Below, one piece after another: positions 54,512 to 62,852 of a stretch of DNA of 64,000 nucleotides. Each line of letters begins with the position of its first letter. Position 1 is the stretch's first letter. The notes under the pieces are model-generated. The model did no database searches and was not told the origin of the DNA. It saw nothing but the letters and a program-made list of their open reading frames with translations. The stretch is from Jannaschia faecimaris (GTDB lineage: Bacteria > Pseudomonadota > Alphaproteobacteria > Rhodobacterales > Rhodobacteraceae), in the NCBI RefSeq assembly GCF_900107415.1, contig NZ_FNPX01000001.1, positions 496,001 to 560,000 on the forward strand, written 5' to 3'. The position numbers were made by a program, and so were the translations under genes.

Positions 54512-57023
54512 ACGTTTCAGGGAAACCCGCCTAGGGCGCGTCCTCAGGGGTATGCGTCAGATACGGGGCAACATCGACGGGTTTCAGGACAATGAGATCG
54601 TCGGATGGGTCGCCCCTGCCGACGGAAGCCACCTGTCCGTCGGTGCCTATACCAGCCACGGCCTGGTGGCCCAGGCCTCGGCCAACGTGTTCCGTGGTGA
54701 TTTGCTGGCGGAGGGCATCGGCCTGGGCGACTACGGTTTCTGCATTCCGCTGACCGACGCAATCCGTGACAGTGTCGCCCGCCAAGGGGGCATGGTGGAG
54801 CTTCGTACACTGGGCAAGACGGCGCGTCGCCTTGGGTCGGTTCGCCTTCCCGATCGGGTGGCGCAGAATGACGCCGCTCAGCGGGCCACTGGCACTCCTT
54901 CTGCATCGCGCGGGACCGGCACGGCCTTGGGTCAACTGATGTTCGGCGACCTGGAGGCGCTGGCCGATCTGGCCCGCGTGGCGCGCAAGCGTCCACCCAC
55001 TGGCGCGCGCTCCCCTTATCGGCCACATGCGAAAATGTTCGCCGGGACCGATTACCTCAAGGGGGGATCCCTGCCGGACGTAATGTCGGCCTACGCCGAA
55101 TACGTCCGCTACCGCTATAAGCTGGACACACCTTTCCCCATACATGACGATCCTGAAAACGTCGCGCATTTCCTGAATTGGTACATCGCCGGGTACGGTC
55201 CGCTGCGCCGCGGGCTTCGCACACCCTTGTCGGCCGGGATGCTCGACTTTCTGAACGCGCCCGTCGTCATCGGTGGCCAGCGGCCCAGCCTGACGCAGGT
55301 CACGTGGTCGTTCCTGATGGGTGTCAAACCGATCCTGACTGCAATGGATTTCAACAATCCCGACTGGGTGTTCTGGGCGGTGTACTGGTGGTCGATCGAT
55401 CAGGCCAAGGCGATGCACTGCGAGGATTGCCTGGTGCCCGAAGCCTATATCGAGTTGTTGGCCGGAATATCGGAGGGCTGGCACGACCAGCCCTGGCCGC
55501 TGACGCAGTTCATGATCCGCATTCACGCCCAGACCGACGGGTTGTCTCAACTGGACATGGGGCGCGAAGCTGACCGGCGAGAGCTGACGCTGGCGCTGAT
55601 GGCGATGGCCGCACGCCGGCCCGACTACCTGCGCTATCTGCCCGAGGCGTCGATCGCCGCGGCGCTGAAAGAAACGAACGAAGGCTGCCTTCTGGACAGA
55701 TTCCTTGCGCTCCATTCCCCCGACCGGACCGACGCTGGGCTGGATGCGGCAACTTTCGCGGCGTTGCTGCGCCTGCGCGGTTTCGATCTGGAATCGCGGC
55801 GCTTTGTTACCCTGACCGATGATGGACACCGGTTCGAAGCGGCCATGTTGCCCCCGGTCGAAGAGGACGAGATGGTCGATATCCAGCTAATAGGTCCCTT
55901 CGAGAAGGCCTCGGGCCTGGGCCAGGCCACGCGCCTGTCGCAGGCCGTGCTGGCGCACACGGGCTACAGTGTGAATCCGGTCAACTTCGGCCTGGATAAC
56001 CCGGCACCCGAGGGGTTTTCGAAGACGGGCAAGCTGTCGGACTGGAAGCGCACGCGCGTCAACCTGATCCACCTGAACGCGGAATCCATCCCCTTGGTCT
56101 ATGCTTATGCGCCCGACGTGTTCTCGGAGGCCTACAACATCGGCTATTTCTACTGGGAACTGGACAGCCCGGCCGCCTGTCACTTCCTTGGCATGGATCT
56201 ACTGGACGAGATCTGGGTGTCGACCGATTACGGCGTCGAAATCTATGGCCCCGCCAACAAGGGCCGCCCGGTCACCAACGTGGGCATGTGCTACGAGGAT
56301 CTGCCGGATCTGGATCGCGCAACCAGCAGAGCCTTTGTGAAGGACCGCTTCGGCTTCGAGGATGGAGTTTTCGTCTTCTTGGTGGCCTTTGACAGCTTTT
56401 CCTTCATCCAGCGCAAGAACCCGATCGGCACGCTCAGGGCATTCGCGAAGGCGTTCGAGGGCGTGAAGAACGTGCGCCTGATCATAAAGACGCAGAACCG
56501 CACCAAGGTCACCGACCCGGTACAACAAGAGATATGGAAGACCGTCGACAAGATGGTCGAAGCTGATGATCGCATTCACGTCTTGGACGAGACACTGGTT
56601 TATGACGATCTGTTGCGCCTTAAACAGGGCAGCGACTGCTATGTCTCGCTGCACAAGTCCGAAGGCTGGGGCTTTGGCATGATCGAGGCGATGAACCTCG
56701 GCGTGCCGGTGGTGGCCACGGGCTACTCGGGGAACATGGACTTCTGCACGCCCGAGACCGCTTGGCTCGTCGACTACACCGAGGTGGAGCTGGACCCAGA
56801 CGACTATATTTTCGTGCGGCCTGGTCAGAAATGGGCAGAGCCAGACGTGGACGACGCCGCCCGGCAACTCCACGCCGTCTTTTCCGACGAGGATACCCGC
56901 AAAGCCCGCGCCGAGGCCGCCCGCACCCTGGTGCGCACCGGCTTCTCCGAACAGGCCATCGCACGCCGCTATGGCGACCGGCTCAAGCAGATCCTTCCGC
57001 AGAAACCGGAGCGCGCGTCGTGA
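54498..57023 (+). CDS. large glycosyltransferase with N-terminal beta domain and GT4 domain
   Basis: An 841-aa protein. An N-terminal beta-rich domain at about 20-110 (GNIDGFQDNEIVGWV, RGDLLAEGIGLGDYGF) precedes a helical middle region. A GT4-like domain at about 458-835 follows, with LIGPFEKASGLGQATRLS, YFYWELDSP and the donor-site HKSEGWGFGMIEAMNLGVPV. The N-terminal domain is of a kind seen on other alphaproteobacterial glycosyltransferases. It overlaps gmd by 14 bases and the next gene by 4. Confidence 0.85.
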   Translation: MPLRERFRETRLGRVLRGMRQIRGNIDGFQDNEIVGWVAPADGSHLSVGAYTSHGLVAQASANVFRGDLLAEGIGLGDYGFCIPLTDAIRDSVARQGGMVELRTLGKTARRLGSVRLPDRVAQNDAAQRATGTPSASRGTGTALGQLMFGDLEALADLARVARKRPPTGARSPYRPHAKMFAGTDYLKGGSLPDVMSAYAEYVRYRYKLDTPFPIHDDPENVAHFLNWYIAGYGPLRRGLRTPLSAGMLDFLNAPVVIGGQRPSLTQVTWSFLMGVKPILTAMDFNNPDWVFWAVYWWSIDQAKAMHCEDCLVPEAYIELLAGISEGWHDQPWPLTQFMIRIHAQTDGLSQLDMGREADRRELTLALMAMAARRPDYLRYLPEASIAAALKETNEGCLLDRFLALHSPDRTDAGLDAATFAALLRLRGFDLESRRFVTLTDDGHRFEAAMLPPVEEDEMVDIQLIGPFEKASGLGQATRLSQAVLAHTGYSVNPVNFGLDNPAPEGFSKTGKLSDWKRTRVNLIHLNAESIPLVYAYAPDVFSEAYNIGYFYWELDSPAACHFLGMDLLDEIWVSTDYGVEIYGPANKGRPVTNVGMCYEDLPDLDRATSRAFVKDRFGFEDGVFVFLVAFDSFSFIQRKNPIGTLRAFAKAFEGVKNVRLIIKTQNRTKVTDPVQQEIWKTVDKMVEADDRIHVLDETLVYDDLLRLKQGSDCYVSLHKSEGWGFGMIEAMNLGVPVVATGYSGNMDFCTPETAWLVDYTEVELDPDDYIFVRPGQKWAEPDVDDAARQLHAVFSDEDTRKARAEAARTLVRTGFSEQAIARRYGDRLKQILPQKPERAS

Positions 57024-58765
57024 CGACCAAACGCCTGATCATCCACGTCGGCTACCACAAAACCGGCAGCAGTTCGGTCCAAAAGTGGCTGCAACAACAC
57101 GCCGAGATTCTGTCACCGCATTTGTATTGTTTTAACTTGGCCGATGGCGGCTCTAACACGCTGAAGTTCGCGGCGATGAATTGGCTTCGCGGTCATGCCA
57201 CCAGGGACGACTTTGTCCGTCACTGTCGGACCATGGCTGCCGAGATTCATGCTTTGTCCCAGCCCGTAATCTGCATCACTGACGAAAGCCTGCTCGGGAT
57301 GCCGCTGGGGTTCTCGAACGGCGATTACGCCGAGACCGAAATTTATCCCCAAGCTCGCAGCATCGTGGACGTGATCGCACAAGAATTCTCTGATTTTGAT
57401 TTGACGATTGTCGCCGTTGAGCGGGATGCCGACAATTGGCTGCGCAGCGTGCACAACCAGATGTACAAGCAGGGCTGTGTGGCCGAGGATTTTGACGGCT
57501 ATCTCTCCCGCTTTGAGCCTATGGTAGACTGGCCCGCCCTGCGCGGCGAGATCGAAGCCGGCCTGGCCGGGCGTGGACGTCTGCAAACGCTGGCTTTCGA
57601 GGAAGAACTCTCTCATCCGTTGGTGTCGGGCATGGGCATCGTCGGCCTTCTTGATCTGCCCCCGGAACTGCTGGCGCAGTGCCGTCTGAACCTGGAACAG
57701 GTGAACCCCTCGGTCCCGTTGCAAAGCAAGACGGTCTCGGCCGGGCCGCTGCGGGCGATGATCCTCGGGGGGTCCAACTCGATGATTGCCAAGGGTTGGG
57801 TGAACCTGATGCGGCGCGACTACGCGGCGCTGATCGTCGCCGACAATCTGTCGGTTGGGGCATGTACCACGACGATGGGCCTGTACCGTTTGCTGTCGCA
57901 GCCCAGCCGCCCGCCGGGCATGCCGGTAATCTGGGAATACGGAGTCAACGAATACAACCACATGGTCGGGGGGCAGCCCCTGTCGAGCCTGTTGCGTCAC
58001 ATCGAATGGCTGCTTCAGATATGCATCCGGGAGCACCGCCCCTTCCTACCCGTATTGATGCGCAACAAGTCGCAGACCGTGCTGCCGCACGACGATGTCT
58101 ATGTCCATGCCGTAACCGATTTGTTCCGGCGGTACGGTTTGTCGGCTCTGGACTGCACCACGCTGCTACGCGTTATGGCGCGCGGTGATCTGGATGCAAA
58201 CGCCTGGTACAGTGATAACGCCCATTATGATACGGCGACCGAACTGCCGCGGCGGGTTGCGGAAGCCGTCCTTCTGGCACTGCCCTCGGCGCAGGTACCG
58301 ATCTCTCCAGCCGACCGCGCGATCCATTTCGACCCGCTGGAAATGCGCCTTGCCTTGCCAACTGACCCCCGGAGCCGTTTGGAAAACTCGATCATCAACT
58401 GCGCATACGCTGCCTTTGATGAATCCCCCGAGCTCGAGATCACCGGCCGTGTGCTGGCCGCGATCATCGCGACCTCTGGCAGCGGCCCTGACATACGGAT
58501 CTCGGCGGGGGATCATACGCTGGGTTATTATGCCACGCAGGTGGCCCATGGCCCGCAGGTTCCAGCCCAGCAACTGCGGCAACTAGTGTTCGACACCGGT
58601 CAGGGCGGTTTTGCCGTGACCGGCGATAGACTCCGGCTGAGCGTGGACGAAAGCCATCAAAACCCCACCGTGCAGACGATGTATCGAAAGGGCCCGAAGC
58701 CCGAGATACTCCACGGGGGCGGTCTTGTGGCGATCCTCTGCGAGTGTTCTCGCGGCGAAGTATGA
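57020..58765 (+). CDS. sulfotransferase fused to an SGNH/GDSL-hydrolase-like domain
   Basis: A 581-aa two-enzyme protein. The N-terminal sulfotransferase has the P-loop-like HVGYHKTGSSSVQKW (near residue 10) and the 3'-phosphate stretch VERDADNWLRSVHNQ (near 132). From about 245 on the SGNH blocks are visible: block I ILGGSNSM, a GxxN block EYGVNEYN (near 306) and DxxH in WYSDNAHYD (near 397). A C-terminal beta-rich tail ends the chain. Sulfation and acyl transfer or removal may act on the same sugar. GTG start overlapping the previous stop. Confidence 0.75.
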   Translation: MTTKRLIIHVGYHKTGSSSVQKWLQQHAEILSPHLYCFNLADGGSNTLKFAAMNWLRGHATRDDFVRHCRTMAAEIHALSQPVICITDESLLGMPLGFSNGDYAETEIYPQARSIVDVIAQEFSDFDLTIVAVERDADNWLRSVHNQMYKQGCVAEDFDGYLSRFEPMVDWPALRGEIEAGLAGRGRLQTLAFEEELSHPLVSGMGIVGLLDLPPELLAQCRLNLEQVNPSVPLQSKTVSAGPLRAMILGGSNSMIAKGWVNLMRRDYAALIVADNLSVGACTTTMGLYRLLSQPSRPPGMPVIWEYGVNEYNHMVGGQPLSSLLRHIEWLLQICIREHRPFLPVLMRNKSQTVLPHDDVYVHAVTDLFRRYGLSALDCTTLLRVMARGDLDANAWYSDNAHYDTATELPRRVAEAVLLALPSAQVPISPADRAIHFDPLEMRLALPTDPRSRLENSIINCAYAAFDESPELEITGRVLAAIIATSGSGPDIRISAGDHTLGYYATQVAHGPQVPAQQLRQLVFDTGQGGFAVTGDRLRLSVDESHQNPTVQTMYRKGPKPEILHGGGLVAILCECSRGEV

Positions 58766-59057
58766 GCCACCCAATCCTCTCTGTCGGAGATCAAAGCAAC
58801 TGATTACCCTCATCTATGCCCGAAACCTCAACCGTCTTCGGCGGATTCGGTCCGCGCCGCGCGAATTGCCGCAAAAGACTTTCCCTCGCAGTGCACCGAC
58901 GTCGTGGGCGGCCAAGGCCTGTTCGGAACCGAAAGCCGCAACAGCCCGGAGTTCCAGCGCGTCGCTGACGGCATTGATAGCAAACAGACTTGGGTAAACC
59001 CGGTGCTTGCCCGTTGGATATCCTGCCTCGTCGGCCATCCGGCCAGAAAGAATACAC
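58766..59057. other. 292-bp spacer, possible decayed coding sequence on the minus strand
   Basis: No gene is supported. A minus-strand frame through this region reads well (for example SLFAINAVSDALELRAVAAF) but continues into the next gene's start and has no ribosome site. It may be a remnant. Confidence 0.3.
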
Positions 59058-59996
59058 ATGACCAAGATTAGCCAGATGGATCGCATATTAAGCGAACAGG
59101 ACCTTGTGCTGTCGTATCAGATGTTTCTGGGCCGCAATCCCTCCACCTCCGAAGTGGCGCGGATGTTGAGTCGGGGTGCCTCACTGAATCGCCTGCGCCG
59201 CGTCTTCCTGTCGTCGCCGGAATTCCGCAACGGCTATGACAAGTTGCGAGTCGCGCCGCGTGAAGAACAGGAAGCAGTTTTGATCCATATGCATATCCCC
59301 AAAACAGCCGGATCGTCTTTCAACCGAATCCTGTCGGATAATTACGAGGGCCGCTTTCGCTATGCCTTCCGTAACATGCGTGAGCTTTTGGAGATGCCAG
59401 CACCGCAGCGAGCCAAAATCGACCTGATCTTCGGCCATACGACCTATGGAGTGCATGATTTGCTGCGCCGCGAGCATCTTTATCTGTTTGTGCTGCGCGA
59501 TCCTAAGGCCCGACTGTACAGTTTCTACAAGTATATCCGGAAGGCTGCGGACCACCCGCTGCATCGCCGGGTGAATGAAGAAAATCTATCTTTCGGAGCG
59601 TTCCTGGATGCTTCAACCCAGACAGACGGCAAGGGTTGGGATGTTGATAATGCCCAGATGAAGCGCATTGCAGGCGTCCTGCCGCATGAGGTCAAGACAA
59701 CGAGGGATTTCCCCGAGATATTCCGTTCAGCCTGTCGGCATTGCTTCTCGCAGCAGACCGAATTTGGCTTGGTTGATGAGTTCCCAGCTTATCTGATGCG
59801 GCTCAAGGGCCGAGGGATACTGAAGGCAGCTCAGGAAACCCGACTAAACATCACCAACAGTTCCAGCACTCTTGACGAGGCATTGGACGGGCTTTCCCCC
59901 AATCAGCACGCTATCCTCGTCCAATATACAGATTGGGATCAACGTTTGTATGATATCTGTGCCGATTATCTAGGTGGTGCTTTTCCCGCCTCCTGA
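59058..59996 (+). CDS. DUF4214-like/sulfotransferase fusion protein
   Basis: A 312-aa protein. Residues about 10-60 resemble a DUF4214 module (SYQMFLGRNPSTSEVARML, RRVFLSSPEFRNGY), like those in the RTX protein of this locus. The sulfotransferase part follows, with HMHIPKTAGSSFNRIL (near 77) and FVLRDPKARLYSFYKYIRK (near 144). The acceptor is unknown. The ATG at 59058 has only a weak ribosome site; an upstream in-frame opening begins at 59007. Confidence 0.75.
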   Translation: MTKISQMDRILSEQDLVLSYQMFLGRNPSTSEVARMLSRGASLNRLRRVFLSSPEFRNGYDKLRVAPREEQEAVLIHMHIPKTAGSSFNRILSDNYEGRFRYAFRNMRELLEMPAPQRAKIDLIFGHTTYGVHDLLRREHLYLFVLRDPKARLYSFYKYIRKAADHPLHRRVNEENLSFGAFLDASTQTDGKGWDVDNAQMKRIAGVLPHEVKTTRDFPEIFRSACRHCFSQQTEFGLVDEFPAYLMRLKGRGILKAAQETRLNITNSSSTLDEALDGLSPNQHAILVQYTDWDQRLYDICADYLGGAFPAS

Positions 59997-60028
59997 TTAA
60001 GCTTCTGAAAGAAACGGAGTTTGCCCCC

Positions 60029-61456
60029 ATGATCACTCCCATCCTTCTGTGCGGCGGATCCGGTACCCGTCTTTGGCCCTTGTCCCGCAAGAGCTTTCCA
60101 AAGCAATTCACCGATCTCGTGGGTGATGAGAGCCTGTTTGAGGCCTCGGCCCGGCGGTTTTCCGGGGTGGGGTTCGCCGAACCGGTCGTCATAACCGGCA
60201 ATGATTTCCGCTTCATCGTCACCGAGCAGTTGGAGAGAGTTGGCATCCCACCCGCCGGTATCCTGATTGAGCCGGAGGGGCGCAACACCGCACCCGCCGC
60301 TGCCGCCGCCGCGCTGTTTGCCGCGCGCAGTGATCCCTCGGCGTTGATCCTGCTGGTGCCTTCCGATCATGCCGTACCCGATCCGGGGGCCTTCCGGGCC
60401 GCTGTCGAAGCGGGACGCGGTGCCGCTGAAAACGGTCAGATCGTCACCTTCGGCATCGCTCCGACCCGCGCCGAAACCGGCTATGGCTGGCTGGAGGCCG
60501 GGGAGGAGACCGCCCCCGGCGTCCACCGCCTGACCAAATTCATCGAAAAGCCTGATGCCGCGCGCGCCGAAATCCTGTTCGCTGACGCCAACAACCTATG
60601 GAACGCCGGCGTCTTCCTTGCATCGGCCCAGACCATAATCGCGGCCTTCAGGGATCATGCGCCAGCCATCCTCGACGCGGTTCAGGCCGCTTTGGACGCA
60701 GGCACGGTTGACTTGGGTTTTACCCGTCTGGACGAGGATCTCTGGGCCAAGGTCCCCGAGGATTCGATCGACTACGCGGTGATGGAGCGGGCCGGGAACG
60801 TGTCTGTCGTTCGCTTTGAGGGGCATTGGTCCGACTTGGGTGGTTGGGAGTCGGTCTGGCTGGAATCGCCGCGTGACGAGAACGGCAATGCAAGCACGGA
60901 CCACGCGACCGCCTTCGATTGTGAAAACACGCTGCTGCGATCGGAGAGTGACGAGATCGAGTTGGTGGGCATCGGGCTCAAGAACACCGTCGCCATTGCC
61001 ATGCGCGACGCGGTCATGGTCGCCGACATGTCCGAGGCCCAAAACGTCAAGAAGGCGGTCAGCGTCCTGCGCGATCGCGGTGCCAAGCAGGCGCAACACT
61101 TCCCTGTCGATCACCGCCCCTGGGGCTGGTTCGAGACGCTGGTGCTGGCCGACCGCTTCCAGGTCAAGCGCATCCACGTCCACCCCGGCGCAGCCCTGTC
61201 GCTGCAAAGCCACCACCACCGGGCCGAACACTGGATCGTTGTGTCGGGCACGGCGAAGGTGACCGTCGACGAGGAGGTGAAGCTCGTGACCGAGAACCAG
61301 TCGGTCTATATCCCGCTTGGCGCGACCCACAGGATGGAGAACCCCGGCAAGGTGCCGATGGTTCTGATCGAGGTGCAGACAGGGGCTTATCTGGGTGAAG
61401 ACGACATCATCCGCTACGAAGATGTCTACGCCCGTGGCCAAGGCGCGAAGGGCTGA
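60029..61456 (+). CDS. manC: mannose-1-phosphate guanylyltransferase / mannose-6-phosphate isomerase
   Basis: A 475-aa bifunctional enzyme. The N-terminal guanylyltransferase has CGGSGTRLWPLSRKSFPKQF and VPSDHAV. The C-terminal cupin is of the type II isomerase kind, with HPGAALSLQSHHHRAEHWIV. It makes GDP-mannose for Gmd and the later perosamine steps. The start follows GAAACGGAG. Confidence 0.95.
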   Translation: MITPILLCGGSGTRLWPLSRKSFPKQFTDLVGDESLFEASARRFSGVGFAEPVVITGNDFRFIVTEQLERVGIPPAGILIEPEGRNTAPAAAAAALFAARSDPSALILLVPSDHAVPDPGAFRAAVEAGRGAAENGQIVTFGIAPTRAETGYGWLEAGEETAPGVHRLTKFIEKPDAARAEILFADANNLWNAGVFLASAQTIIAAFRDHAPAILDAVQAALDAGTVDLGFTRLDEDLWAKVPEDSIDYAVMERAGNVSVVRFEGHWSDLGGWESVWLESPRDENGNASTDHATAFDCENTLLRSESDEIELVGIGLKNTVAIAMRDAVMVADMSEAQNVKKAVSVLRDRGAKQAQHFPVDHRPWGWFETLVLADRFQVKRIHVHPGAALSLQSHHHRAEHWIVVSGTAKVTVDEEVKLVTENQSVYIPLGATHRMENPGKVPMVLIEVQTGAYLGEDDIIRYEDVYARGQGAKG

Positions 61457-61613
61457 GCTTCTGACAATCGACCCAGTGGATCGATTATCGACGTGAACCG
61501 CCAAGGCGTAGCCTGCCACGGGTCGGAGATGGGCCGGACAAGTCGTCTGAAGATTCATCCGGCGGATCCATCATCAGCCCGTGATCGGATTGGCTTGGGG
61601 CTTGCAGCGCTTC

Positions 61614-62696
61614 CTATAGCCAACGCCCTATGGCGAGAACATCGACATAAAGTGTTCGACGTGTGCCCATGATGTCCCAACCATTTACGTCCACACCCAG
61701 GAGTGTTGCGCCCTGATGGGACGCCAGCCGGGCGGCGGCCGAGGCCGGGGACAGGGTGATGCGTGGTGTATCGGCAAAGGCCGCCGGGAAAGTCCAGGGA
61801 GTCGGGGCGGTGTCCGAGGTTTGAAACCGATGCGCGCAGATCTGTGTCCCGTCGGCGAATCGGATGAACGTTCCATCAGGGGACGACCCGCTTTCGAACA
61901 GGGCACCCGTCGGCAGTCCGGCACTTTGCGATACCTGACCTAGAATATCCCCCCTCACATAGCCGTCGGCGGCCCGGATCAGCCGGTCGGGGGTTGTATC
62001 CGCTGGTCCCTGGGTCACGGCGGTGCCTGTGATTGATCCGTCAACCTCCGCGCCCTGCGGAAGCGTCACGGTGCCCGTGGCACCGTCGGTGCGCAACGCT
62101 TCTGCCCAAGTGGTTCCGTCGGCGCTAACCTTGATGGAGAAGTCGTCCATCCCCGTTAGCCCCATCTCGGCGCGACCCGAGAATGCCGTCTGGTACAGTA
62201 GGCTGGCCGTCTGGTCCGAATCCGCCTTGTTGATCTTCACTTGGTGCCCCGCCCCCTCGTGGGTCAGCAGTGTCGCAGGCGCGGACACCGCCAGACGATT
62301 GATCGTATCCGCCGTCGTATTCAGGCCCAGGGTGTCCGCCGTATCCGTCGCGGCGGCAGTCCAGCCGTCGGGTGCGCCCCGCTGCACCGCCAACTGTGTT
62401 TCATCTTCGATCCAGGCGAGCCAGCCAGTGCGCGGAGTAAGGAAATGCCAGCCCCCGCCCAGTTCCGACACGGCCACTTCGCCGTCATGCCCTGCCCAGG
62501 CCTCGGTGCCGCCGGAGGCGACGATGAACCGTGCGCCCGGCTCGGCGGTTGCGGGCGGATTGGCCAACTGCCGGCTGCCGACGGCCAGTTGCACGGCCCC
62601 GTCCAGAATCCGCAACGCCTCGTTGTGGGTGACATGTTTCTGCGCCTGCGCCTGCTGGATATAAGGCATCGACAGAATGGGAGAATTTTCGGACAT
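61614..62696 (-). CDS. DUF2793 protein (phage/GTA fibre-like)
   Basis: A 360-aa protein with the DUF2793 N-terminal signature QAQAQKHVTHNEALRILDGA and a body that looks like a phage tail-fibre or head-spike protein. The C-terminal part has FIRFADGTQICAHRF and WTFPAAFADTPRITL, as in tail-fibre tips. I recall related DUF2793 proteins among the Rhodobacter gene transfer agent spikes. It may be exported, or a remnant of a prophage. The start at 62696 follows GGAG. Confidence 0.78.
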   Translation of the reverse strand: MSENSPILSMPYIQQAQAQKHVTHNEALRILDGAVQLAVGSRQLANPPATAEPGARFIVASGGTEAWAGHDGEVAVSELGGGWHFLTPRTGWLAWIEDETQLAVQRGAPDGWTAAATDTADTLGLNTTADTINRLAVSAPATLLTHEGAGHQVKINKADSDQTASLLYQTAFSGRAEMGLTGMDDFSIKVSADGTTWAEALRTDGATGTVTLPQGAEVDGSITGTAVTQGPADTTPDRLIRAADGYVRGDILGQVSQSAGLPTGALFESGSSPDGTFIRFADGTQICAHRFQTSDTAPTPWTFPAAFADTPRITLSPASAAARLASHQGATLLGVDVNGWDIMGTRRTLYVDVLAIGRWL

Positions 62697-62852
62697 GGCC
62701 GGGCTCCTGGTGTTTGCGACAAGCCCCGGACTCTCAGTTCGTACGGTTAACGATCCCTTTCGATCTGGCCCCACCGCGCAAGACCGCGCTTGCCACTCGG
62801 ACCTCCTGTCGCCATGAATCGTGCACCCGGTTTTCAGCGCGCGAGGATTTCC

